NCBI GenBank assembly: GCA_023525975.1
Contig: CM042020.1
Span: forward strand, 10,804,001-10,868,000
Length of the DNA: 64,000 bases
Reading direction: 5' to 3'
From: Smallanthus sonchifolius
Lineage: Eukaryota > Streptophyta > Magnoliopsida > Asterales > Asteraceae
Made by a program: the position numbers and the translations under genes. A model generated the notes under the pieces. It searched no databases and was not told the origin of the DNA. It was given only the letters and a program-made list of their open reading frames with translations. Shown here one piece after another: positions 1 to 9,523 of the stretch. The number at the start of each line of letters is the position of its first letter. Positions within the stretch are counted from its first letter, which is position 1.

Positions 1-373
1 TGGTACCGTACAAGTAATGTCTCCAGATCATTAGTGCAAATACTACGGTTCCCAACTCTAAGTCATGAGTCGTGTAGTTTTTCTCATGAATTTTCAGCTG
101 TCGAGAAGCGTATGCGATAACCTTCTCGCGTTGCATTAACATACAACCGAGACCTTGAATGGAGGCATCACAATACACTACAAAGTCGTCCGTTCCCTCT
201 GGAAGAGATAGGAGGGGTGCACTACAGAGTTTCTGTTTAAGAAGTTGGAATGCTGACTCCTGGGTGTCACCCCAGTTATAGGGTTTACCCTTTTGGGTTA
301 AGGCAGTGAGGGGTTGAGCAATCTTAGAGAATCCCTCGATGAAACGACAGTAATAGCCAGCCAATCCCATAAA
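1..373 (-). pseudogene. RNase H region of G1 pol (partial)
   Basis: The minus-strand translation gives the start of a gypsy RNase H domain, with a YCDAS core (first catalytic Asp), LMQREKVIAYASRQLK and a following HDLELG motif. The connection-domain motif GYYRRFI lies just before it, near 340-360. The domain is cut by the window edge before its last catalytic residues. It continues from the reverse transcriptase at higher coordinates in the same frame, after an in-frame TAA near 374. It would degrade the RNA strand during reverse transcription. Confidence 0.8.
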
Positions 374-1105
374 TTATCGCACCTCAGTCGGAGTTGTCGG
401 TTCCGCCCAATCCTTGATGGCTTCTATTTTAGATGGATCGACATGTATTGCTTTCTCGTTGACTACATGCCCTAACAATTGCACTTTACGAATCCAGAAT
501 TCGCATTTGGAAAATTTTGCGTATAATTGTTCTTGTTTCAGCAATTCCAGAATCAAACGCAAATGCTCCTAATGTTCTTCCTTGTTCTTGGAATAGATGA
601 GGATATCGTCAATGAAGACGATGACAAACTGATCAAGGTAAGGTTTACACACACGGTTCATGAGGTCCATGAATACCGCGGGTGCGTTAGTTAGTCCAAA
701 TGGCATGACCATAAACTTGAAGTGGTCGTACCTAGTTCTGAAAGCAGTCTTAGAGATATCCTCGTCTCGGACTCTCAGTTGATGATAACCGGATCTAAGA
801 TCTATCTTGGAATAGAAGCTTGATCCTTGGAGTTGATCAAACAGATAATCAATGCGGGGTAGAGGATAACGATTCTTGATGGTTACTTTGTTCAGCTCAC
901 GGTAGTCGATGCACATGTGGAAAGCTCCATCTTTCTTTTTTACGAACAAGACTGGAGCTCCCCATGGCGTTGAGCTAGGTCGGATGAAACCTTTATCCAA
1001 CAACTCTTGCAGTTGTGTAGATAGTTCTTGTAATTCACTGGGTGCAAGTCTATACGTTGCCCGAGCAATAGCGCTACTACGGGTGCTAAATCAATTTGGA
1101 ATTTG
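374..1105 (-). pseudogene. Reverse transcriptase of G1 pol, broken by stops
   Basis: This is the RNA-dependent DNA polymerase of a Ty3/gypsy element. Visible motifs in order are RPSSTPWGAPVLFVKKKDG, CIDYRELN, KIDLRSGYHQL, FGLTNAPAVFMDLMN, the catalytic FIDDILIYS box, and then FSKCEFW and LGHVV in the thumb. The part at 569-1003 is open and the thumb part at 374-562 is open in the same frame, so only an in-frame TAG near 570 and a TAA near 374 separate the blocks. Upstream of 1003 the frame decays towards the protease. The catalytic DD pair is intact, so the copy died through stop codons and not active-site change. Confidence 0.88.
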
Positions 1106-1161
1106 ACTTGACGATGAAGCGGAAGACCAGGTAAATCTTCGAGAAATACTTTAGGATAATC

Positions 1162-1805
1162 TCAAACGATTGAAATGTCATCAATCTTCTTCTCCTCAGA
1201 TGGCTGCTCGGTGATGAGAGCCAGAATGGCAGTATGACCTTTACGTAGACACTTTTGGGCTTTCATGAAAGATATGGTGCCAACAACTGCACCACTCCTT
1301 TCACCTTTGACAGAAAGGGTTTCTCCACTCGGGAGAGGAAGGCGAACAATTTTCTCACGACAGATAATCTCGGCTTGGCTCTTAGATAACCAATCCATAC
1401 CGACAATTACGTCGAAACTGCCAAGTGTGACTGGCATAAGGTCAATGTCAAGTTTATAACCAGCCAATTCAAGTTTACATCCCTTGAGAATTTGGGGTGC
1501 TTCTATTATCTGTCCATCAGCTATTTCTATAGTGTCTTAGCTTCTAGCAGGGTTGGAGTTTCTTTTATCAGATTACTAAGTTTCTTAGATATAAAACTCC
1601 TATCAGCACTGGTGTCAAAAAGGACAGAAGCAAAATAGTCGTTCAAAAGTAACTTACCGGTAACCACATTGTGATCATATCTGGCTTCTCCGGATCCAAT
1701 CACGAAGGCTCGTCCCTTCGCACCGTTTTCGCCATTGTTGCCATTTTTGTTACCGTTGCCATTGCCCTGGTTGTTATTATTGTTACCATTCCCTCCTTTC
1801 TTCAA
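1162..1805 (-). pseudogene. Aspartic protease region of G1
   Basis: Retropepsin-like region that would cleave the polyprotein. The N-terminal part (1527-1805) contains the active-site loop as FDTSADRSFI, where most gypsy elements have D-[TS]-G-A; the Gly is Ser here, which would probably harm activity. The C-terminal part (1162-1467) carries the typical VTLGSFDVIVGMDWL segment. The two parts are in different frames, so there is at least one indel between about 1470 and 1530. An Asn/Gly-rich linker at 1740-1800 joins it to the nucleocapsid. Confidence 0.8.
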
Positions 1806-2976
1806 TTATGGACAATCCTTCCGGAAGTGTCCTTCTTTACCACATTCAAAGCATCCCTTTGTAGATCCTTGTGGTTGGAATGGTTTCTTAGCTTGCAATT
1901 CACCCATACAGTCTTTGGCAGCATGGCCCATCTTGCCATACCGCTGGCAACGATGTTTATCACAGGCACCGAGATGGTGATAATTAAATTTGTTGCACTT
2001 GGGGTATTTTTTCGTATATCCACTCTGGTTTTGACCTGAAGAGGTCAACTGGTTGAAACTTTTGGTTGGTTCAAACCTACGCTGTTGTTGCTGTTGGGGT
2101 GGATTAGACTGGAAATCTTTTGTGTTGGTGTTGTTGTCAAACTTTCGCTTGTTACTATCAGAATTTTTGGAAGTTGAACCTCTCGGGGGTAGAGTTCCCT
2201 GAGTCACCGCTTGATCGGTCAGTTTATGGGCTAGTCTGATGGTCTGTTGTATGGTAGTGGGGTTTGAAGAGGTGACTATACTTTGGACCTGGGGTACCAG
2301 ACCGTTGATGTACAACTCAATCCTTTTGTAAGCGGGGGTCACCATGTAGGGACACATAACAGCAAGCTCGTGTGAGCGGGTAGTGTAGAGTTCAATCTCG
2401 GAACCCTCAATCTTTAGGTTCCAAAATTCCCCATCTCGTCACGAGGGCAGTACTCCTCCCTCATCATGGTTTTGATTTCTTCCCAGGGCAGAGCATTAGC
2501 CATATCCAGATCCAGCATCTGGAGTTGGGAATTCCACCAGGTGAGAGCAGGGTCCTCCAGAGTACCTGAAGCAAATTTGACTTGGTTTGCCTGTGGACAT
2601 CTGCACATGGCAAACACAGATTCCACCTTCTCGAACCATCGGAGCAAACCAACGGAGCAAACCAACAGCTCCTTCCGCTCCACTGAAAGTGTGGGGCTTA
2701 CAGTCCATGAAAGTCTTAAATGTGAAGGCCGGTTGGTTGTTTTGTTGACCTGGATAAAGATAGATACACGTTTGAGTATACAAGATTTGGAAAAGATTTG
2801 AGTGTCAGCAGTCGACTTGCTAGAGTCGACGGGTATTTGAGTTTACCTGCAGCAATATGTGCTACCAGTGCCTCAGCTACAATGTCATTGATTAGTGCTG
2901 TCAGTTCAGCTGCTGACATGTTTATGTTACAGCGGCCAGCGTTTCGACCTCCGCGTCCACGTCCGCATCCAGACAT
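1806..2976 (-). pseudogene. Gag of G1 with two CCHC zinc knuckles, frameshifted
   Basis: Structural capsid/nucleocapsid protein. The likely start is the ATG at 2976, opening a Gly/Arg-rich N-terminus (MSGCGRGRGGRN). The retrotransposon-gag core is at 2414-2683, with LRWFEKVESVF and LTWWNSQL. The nucleocapsid at 1806-2357 has CDKHRCQRYGKMGHAAKDC and CFECGKEGHFRKDC; the CX2CX4HX4C knuckles are intact. The three blocks lie in different frames, so at least two frameshifts are present, and a stop near 1806 separates it from the protease. The leader of about 285 bases between this ATG and the pre-gag ORF shows nothing coding. Confidence 0.85.
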
Positions 2977-3259
2977 GCTTCTTCACATCCACAAATACAA
3001 ATAATGAGAAATATATCACATATCAACATCATATATGTACGAGTAAATAAATGAAAACTAAACCACAACATCTAATATTTCAATAATAGTTCTTGATTAA
3101 ATAAATTGTAACGACTACAAAGTAAATAAATCAAAACATCAACATAATGAAACATCTGTTGGATGGGAACAACCCTGCCCATCTAGGTTTAGAAATAAAG
3201 GAAATAAACAAGAATAAGGTAAAGTGTCAAACACCATTTCTGGCTGAAGAAACAACTGA

Positions 3260-3827
3260 CTAAGCATCCTCCTCGTCAGCTGGTCCTTCTTCCTCGGATT
3301 CAGTATCATGTGCGTCTTCTACCTCAAGGGCAGCCTCAAGATGTGTCTCCAATTGCACAATCCTGGCTATGGCTACTTCGTTGGTAGCCTCTAGTGTGTC
3401 CACTCTTGCTTCCAATTGATGGACCGTGTCTACTAAGTTCTCGTGGTAGTGGTCAGTTTCAGCTAACTCCGTCGTTAGCTTCTCGATCTTCTCGTTTGCC
3501 TGCCTTTCGCGTTCTAGCAAGCCTGTGATTTCTGTAGTACCATCTCTCATTCTGGATCTCCCGATCCATAGTAGCCATAAAAGCATCTAAAGCCTGCTCC
3601 ATGGTGCATGGAAAAACTGGTAAAGTCGATGCAGTAGAAGATGTAGCTCCAAAATATGGAAATGTGACCCGTTCCTGCTGAATCCAGCTTCGGATCATAC
3701 TTGGGTACCACTCCCAATCGTGCGGGTTATCTTCCGTCCGCACATGAAACAACACATCATACTTAGTGGTGTCATCTATAGGACCAAGTCGACGCCTCTT
3801 AGGCTCCGGTGAAGTCAAGATAGGAAC
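3260..3827 (-). pseudogene. Pre-gag ORF (ORF0) of G1, main part; coiled-coil protein of unknown function
   Basis: An ORF upstream of gag in the same orientation. I do not recognise a known domain. The N-terminal half has a basic PEPKRRRLGP patch and a WEWYPSMIRSWIQQERV segment. The C-terminal half is predicted coiled coil (LLERERQANEKIEKLTTELA and a long heptad-like run), ending in a strongly acidic Glu/Asp tail before the stop at 3260. The two halves (3459-3818 and 3260-3586) are in different frames, so a one-base indel lies near 3540-3560. The first codons are at 16625-16666, on the far side of the nested copia element. It could be a capsid-accessory protein or a gag-like product; that is speculation. 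Confidence 0.6.
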
Positions 3828-4379
3828 TGTAGGTCCAGATTTAATCGAAAGTCACTGATATGTTCGATTTAACACATACACAGGCGGAAACTATGTATAT
3901 GGAGGTGAAACTGATAAACGAAACAGTGATGGTGAAGATAACCAGCTAACCACAGTATGAATCAACAATCAAAGGGAATGAAAATGTAAGAACACAGTGA
4001 ATAAACAACTGCAGATTGTATTGATTCAAGCAAAATGTGAAAGAGAAAGTTCAGGGTTACAGCCACTACTCACACCCTAAACAATCTCAAACTAGGCTAT
4101 TTATAGTAGTGACAGGTATCGAAACTATGGTCAATCGAAACTACTAGTTTCGATTGACCATTTACAAATGATACTTAGACCTGTCGAAACTACCATCTAT
4201 CGAAACTACTAGTTTCGATTGAACAGACTCAATCGAAACTAAGTAGTTTCGATGGCCCAGACTTGACTAATTACAGAAAACTGAAATTACAATAATGAAA
4301 TGACAGAAAGTAAACTAGTCTAAAATTGTTTAAACATACAATAAATGACAACAGCTTATACGAAATATATGACTCTACA
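3828..4379 (-). repeat. 3' LTR of the Sirevirus-like element
   Basis: Starts TGTAGGTCC and ends CTCTACA on the plus strand and matches 16068-16619. A TATA box, CTATAAATAG on the minus strand, lies at 4097-4106. Immediately upstream of it in the element's sense (4118-4253) are about eight half-sites TCGAAACTA/TAGTTTCGA, several paired as palindromes. Confidence 0.95.
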
Positions 4380-4391
4380 ATCTCCCCCTAA
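4380..4391 (-). promoter_or_regulatory. Polypurine tract of the Sirevirus-like element
   Basis: The minus strand reads TTAGGGGGAGAT directly against the start of the 3' LTR (TGTAGAG). This is the position and composition expected of the primer for plus-strand DNA synthesis. Confidence 0.85.
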
Positions 4392-4420
4392 GTTGTTGCA
4401 TTACTGTCTTCAACTCTTCA

Positions 4421-7347
4421 TCAAGCAGCTGGTCTTTCAGATGTCTTTGGAATGAAAGGTTTGACATGGAGAGAGACAATCCTTTGATAGGCCTTCGCAT
4501 CAGCTTCATCTTCATCGCTGTAAGCCTGAATGTGATTCTGGAAAAGTACTTCCAGATCTTCCAGTTGAAATTTTAACAGCTCCATTGGATCAAAGATGGT
4601 GATGTCTTCCTTGCCCTCACATTCAATAACTGCACTGCCAATGACTGGGTTATAGAACCACTTTCTGAAAGTCTGTAGCTGGATAGGTACAGATTTTGGA
4701 ATAGTGATAGTCTTGTGTGTTTGGGCAGGCTTGTATCTTAGGAACACATATGGCTTTTTAGTTTTAGGATGAAACCTAGTCTTTGAGATCTTCTTCTGAG
4801 TTTTCCTAGGCTTCATTCCTTTGAAATCATTGTTGACTTGAGAATGCAGAAACTTCTCAAAGTCATAAGCCATCATGACCTTCCCAGGGTTTTGAAGTGG
4901 AAGTTTTGCTAAATCCCTGAGGTCATAGAAAGGAAGGGTTTGGAAGTCAGTCATATTTTTGAAGTGCTGAACTCCCCCTCTAAATCTTCTGATGATAAAG
5001 AGCTTCCTTTCAGCATCATATTTCCAGCCAATTGGAGGCCTTTTTAGTTCTTGATGCTCTGCTATCCACTCATATGACTTAGGAGTTTCCTCCTGAATTA
5101 TTTTCTTAAACCAGGACTTTCTTGAGATTGGAGGTTCAGGTGCAGTTGAAGGTTGATCTTGTGCTGGAGTTGTTTCAGATACTGGAATGGTTGGTTCAGG
5201 AATGATATCTTTGATGAGGTTAATCTGAACATCTTCTTCATCTGATAGTGTTTGAATCTCATCACCTTCTTCAGTAAAATATCTTGTTCGTTCAGTCTCC
5301 TTTTCTTCAGTGGTTAGAATTTCTGGATGAAGGTCATTATAGCCAAAGTTTTCATTGTCATCTAGAAGAGCATTCAGCTCATCATCAGATGGTATATCTT
5401 CTTCATCCAGAATGACAGTTTCAATATCAGGCATAGCTCCCTTCCCTCTTCTCCTTGCTTCTCTTCTTTCACTAGCTGAGGGAAGGTCAGACTCTATCTC
5501 CTCAACCTTTACTTCAACAGACTCCTTTGTCTTGGTACCGTGACCGATATACATAATTAATGCAGATTCAGGATTAGTGACAAAGGCAGGAGACGATGGT
5601 TCAACTTCTGATGTAGTCTCCCCCTGTCCTGTTGAGGTGGATGGCTGTTGAGGTGTAGGTTTGAGTATTGAGTCTTTGAGCTGCTTTACTGTTTCAGCTA
5701 AGGCTTTGAAATCTTCTTGTTGCTTTGTTATCAGCCTTTGTTGAGTTTTCAGCTGAGTCTGCTGACTATCTATTTGAGTATGTAAGCCTCCAACCTCCAG
5801 CTTTAAGTCTTTGACTTCCTCCTTAACTTCATTCAATTTGGACTTTAATCCTTCAATCTCTGTATCTTTCTTTTGAAGATTATCTTGAAGTCTTTTCATT
5901 TCAAGACTTAGAGTCTTGACTCTTGGTAAAGGAGAGGTTGAACCATGAAGTGGTGAGGTGGGAGGAGTATGGATAGGTGATTGTTGTGGAGAGGTAGGAG
6001 GTGTATGGATGGGTGATTGTTGTGGAGATGTAGGAGGTGTATGGATGGGTGATTGTTGTGGAGATGTAGGAGGTGTAAGGATAGGTGCCTGTTGTGGAGA
6101 GGTAGGTGGAGTTGGATGTGGGGATGGTTCTGGAGTAGTGAATGATGAATCTGACGAGGATGACAAATCCTCCAATCCAGTCTTTATCCTTTTAGCTCTA
6201 GAGTCCTCATCTTCAAAATCAGACCCTGATTCAATTTGCCTTTTAGAGGAAGATGCAAGTTGCTCCTTTTTATCATCTGAATCAGACTTGTAATAGTCTG
6301 ATCCATAGATCCCTGCATCAAGAGTCCCACTTGACTCTGCAGCTTCTACTTCAACCTCCTGTACATCAGCTTCAGCAATGACTGCTGGCTCTTGAACTAC
6401 TTGTATTTCTTCAACAAAGGGGGCCTCTATCACAGGCTCAAGAATTTGCTGTTCTTCTTCTTGTACAACAGGAATGTCTATTTCGATTTCAGCTTCCAGC
6501 TCTTCATCTGATGATAAGTTTTCTTCTTCAAGGTCAGGATCAATGTCAGGAATGAACTCTTCTTCTTCTCCAATGACATGACCAAACAGGGGAATGTCAG
6601 CTATCGCCCTGTTGGTCCTTTTGCTGGTGCTTTTCATGTAGCTGAGAGTTTTGGCTATCATGTTATCAAAAACAAAAGTGTTTCCACCTTGTTGAATCTT
6701 TGGAAGAAGATGATTGATGATAATTTGTAGAAATCTGGGATATGCTAGAAATTTCTCATTTACTGCTCCTGTTAAGTTATACTTCAGCTGAGTGAATATG
6801 AAACAGAAAAGTTGTAGTCTCTTCCCTTTGTTAATCCCAAAGTAGCTGATCCCAGAGTACTGTTAGCTGAATCAAAACCCCCTTTCCTTATTGATAGGCA
6901 GTGAATAAACACATGCACTATATATCTCCAATGGCTAGGTAAAGAGTTTTTGATTATTTGACCATTCTTAAACTCATCAGGATGACCCATTCTTCTAAAG
7001 CATTCTTTCACATAGAAGATTGGGAACTCAACGGGTGCTTCTGGATTGTCATTTAACTGCAGTGCTTCTCTAACTGTGTCTTCAGAAAATAATACTTCTT
7101 GGCCATGTACGGTTGCCCTAATGTGCTGCACATTATCAACTGTTATTATCTCAGCAGTTTCCCAGAATTGTCTTATAGTTGCTTCAAAAATCGGCAAGTT
7201 GTGGCTGATGGCAAAACTTATGTTGGAGTTTGCCAGAAAATTTAAGACATGAATAAATTCAGCAGCTTTCGGATCATTGCTATTAAGGAATGCACAGACA
7301 TTGTGCCTCTTCACGAATACGAGATCCATACCTGTAAAATTCATCAA
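4421..7347 (-). pseudogene. Additional (env-position) ORF of the Sirevirus-like element, one frameshift
   Basis: The ORF lies between pol and the PPT. Its N-terminal part (6784-7347, 187 aa) has a globular-looking sequence (FWETAEIITV, HIRATVHGQEVLF, CFRRMGH). A frameshift near 6805 leads into the frame of the 746-aa C-terminal part (4421-6661), so the original protein was about 970 aa. The C-terminal part has a very acidic N-terminal region, a proline-rich repeat block (see 5958-6112), a coiled coil (about residues 245-330 of that part: LEMKRLQDNLQKKDTEIEG onward), another acidic stretch and a basic C-terminal domain. I see no signal peptide or convincing membrane segment, so a true envelope role is doubtful. 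Similar extra ORFs are known in Sireviruses; their function is unknown. The stop lies 30 bases from the PPT. Confidence 0.75.
5958..6112 (-). repeat. 36-bp tandem repeat encoding a 12-aa Pro/Ser/Thr repeat in the extra ORF
   Basis: About four in-frame copies of a 36-bp unit encode variants of HTPPTSPQQSPI. The period is a multiple of three, so copy number can change without breaking the frame. The repeats are TP/SP-rich like many proline-directed phosphorylation targets; that role is only a suggestion. Confidence 0.85.
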
Positions 7348-8257
7348 TGAGTAAAGGTTCTGATTATCGAAACTAAGTATTCCAACACTTAGAAAAAATC
7401 AGAAATCCTTACTGTCGAAACTAAGTAGTTTCGATAGAGATGAACTTATCGAAACTAACTAGTTTCGATAGAAGCAATAAGCTTTGATCAACATTTGTAG
7501 AAACTCTGAAATCAACACTGTCGAAACTAAGTAGTTTCGATAGAGATGAATTTATCGAAACTAACTAGTTTCGATAGGGTCAATGAGCTTTGATCAACAC
7601 TTATAAAAATTCTGAAATCAACAATGTCGAAACTAAGTAGTTTCGATAGAGATGAACTTATCGAAACTAGTAGTTTCGATAGAGAGATTAGGTCAAGTTT
7701 GGGTGTCGAAACCAGTAGTTTCGATTAAAAACCTTTTTGAAAACCTTTTGAAGGAGTTGAACTCCTTTATCGAAACTAACTAGTTTTGAAACCCAAACCC
7801 CCTATTGATTCATTATACTCAGACAATATAAACAATCAAATGAAAGGTTTTAGAGTGGCCTGTGAATGACGGATATTCGTCTTACCGAAAGCGAGTATAA
7901 TTTCTGCAAGAATACACATAAAAAGTGAGTTCTCAGATGATAAAGATGTATGCAAACACGGATACGACTGAGATTATGAAGATTCAGTCGAACAGATTTT
8001 GAAATTTTGAAACTCTAGGTCTGTTGATTCGCTAGAATCATTCAAATGAAATAGTGACTTTACCTGATGATGGAGACGCTGGTGACTACGGGAAAATCAG
8101 GTGAATAATCACTGATATCTTGCAACTCAGACCAAGGCTTGATAGGTTTGTGAGAGACGGAGAAGATGAATAGGGTTTGCGAAAAAGATGAGTGAATAAG
8201 AAGTGAAGGGAGGGATTCATTTATGCAGGCGTTTAAATTGCGAGGAACAAAAGACAA
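7334..8257 (-). promoter_or_regulatory. Possible internal promoter, leader exon and intron for the extra ORF
   Basis: On the minus strand the palindrome cluster at 8267-8395 is followed by a TATA-like GCATAAATGA (about 8213-8222), then a pyrimidine-rich 5'-UTR-like stretch. Near 8054 ATCATCAG|GTAAAG resembles a 5' splice site. At 7334 GAATTTTACAG|GT resembles a 3' splice site just before an in-frame ATG of the extra ORF. The intervening 720 bases would be an intron holding the 7363-7795 array. The signals are visible; the transcript is an inference. Confidence 0.35.
7363..7795. repeat. Palindromic box array upstream of the extra ORF (core TCGAAACTA/TAGTTTCGA)
   Basis: About 17 half-sites, mostly paired as TATCGAAACTA-n-TAGTTTCGATA palindromes. 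The array is partly a tandem repeat of period about 107 bp (units begin near 7411, 7518 and 7623), each with two palindromes. It begins 16 bases upstream of the extra-ORF ATG (7347). Confidence 0.9.
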
Positions 8258-8266
8258 AAATGCCCC

Positions 8267-8395
8267 TGTCGAAACAACTAGTTTTGATAGGTCAAACTAG
8301 TTTCGATATTTACAGAGTAGTTTCGATAGGGCAAACTAGTTTCGATATTTACTGAGTAGTTTCGATAGGGCAAACTAGTTTCGATATTTACATAG
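8267..8395. repeat. Second palindromic box cluster, 41-bp tandem period
   Basis: About seven TAGTTTCGA-type half-sites in a direct repeat of about 41 bp (three units of AACTAGTTTCGATATTTAC...AGTAGTTTCGATAGGGC). It lies between pol and the possible leader exon. Confidence 0.88.
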
Positions 8396-9523
8396 TAACA
8401 GAAATAAGACTAACATATATACACAAGATATTTACACTTTTTCTTCTTGAAAAAGATCCAACATGAGATCAGATCTGGTCAGTCTCTTGAAACACTTCCT
8501 TTTGCAATTAACTACTGTGAGTCCCTGAAGATAGCTGATATTTGTGCAAAGTAAACCCGAACATTTGTTTGTATTTTGATTTCATGTGATTAAAAGGTAC
8601 CATTTAAGCATTATACAAGGTGTACCCCACATATTAAAATAAAATGATTTTGAAAACCTATCAATCCTTAAGAAGTACCCACCTTCATCCTATCATCTCT
8701 TTCTGATTAACCAAGGTACCATCTTAGTAATGTCAAAGTACCACCAAAAATAAAATAATATATCCAAGTGGATTTTAGAAAATTAAAATAAAGAATATCC
8801 AAGTAGATATTAAAAGGTACGAGCATTCTAGATCTTTGCATAAGCAAAACAGAAGAAGTCGTAAAATTATCCAAGCGGATAGAAAAAAAAAATTGAACAC
8901 CCGAGATCTTTGCGTAAGCAAAACAGACGGGGTCAAATCATCCAAGTGGATGGGAAAAGGATGAGCACCCGAGATCTTTGCGTAAGCAAAACATACGGGG
9001 TCATCGGTGGTAAATATCGTTATATTGACGGTCACTTGGCGTATGAATAGGAATCCAATACGTAAGCCTGTATCTGATTGAATTGGTTTTCTTAGATATA
9101 AAAATGGGTTAGATGTTTCAATAATGGGTTCAAACACACAAGTATGAGATATATATTAGATTTTTCACACTACTTACAAGATTTAACCATATGTCGGGCC
9201 TACCAGCTATACCTCAGTAAACACCATCGTTTTTGGTCCATTCCATGTGCAAAAGATGAGATCAGACACTATCATTTCTCAAAGGTCAGATACAATTCTT
9301 CCTGCAACTCAAAACCACTTGTAAGATTATATACACAGCAATTCTTTTCAGTATAATATTTTCAGCAATTCTTTTCAATTATAATATTTCTCCCCCAAAA
9401 GATTTGCGTAAAAACTGTTCATAAAAATAAAATCTTTTTGGAATTTTCTTTGACAAGTAAACAGAATAAAAATAAAATAAAAATAAAATAGAATAAAAAT
9501 AATAAAAAAATACTATTCACAAT
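8396..9523. other. Non-coding spacer between pol and the extra-ORF region
   Basis: AT-rich, with no convincing ORF in either direction. It holds a degenerate tandem repeat at 8805-9002 (listed separately) and scattered GGTACC-containing stretches near 8597-8815. Confidence 0.6.
8805..9002. repeat. About 70-bp tandem repeat, three units
   Basis: Three degenerate units share GAGATCTTTGCGTAAGCAAA and ATCCAAGYGGAT. They start near 8805, 8875 and 8940. Function unknown. Confidence 0.75.

Noticed and set aside
5958..6293. 111-aa plus-strand frame with Gly/Cys repeats
   Set aside because: Antisense shadow of the 36-bp tandem repeat in the extra ORF.
7363..7795. CRISPR array
   Set aside because: Regular repeats, but they are palindromic promoter-like boxes in tandem duplication within a plant retrotransposon, without unique spacers or cas genes.
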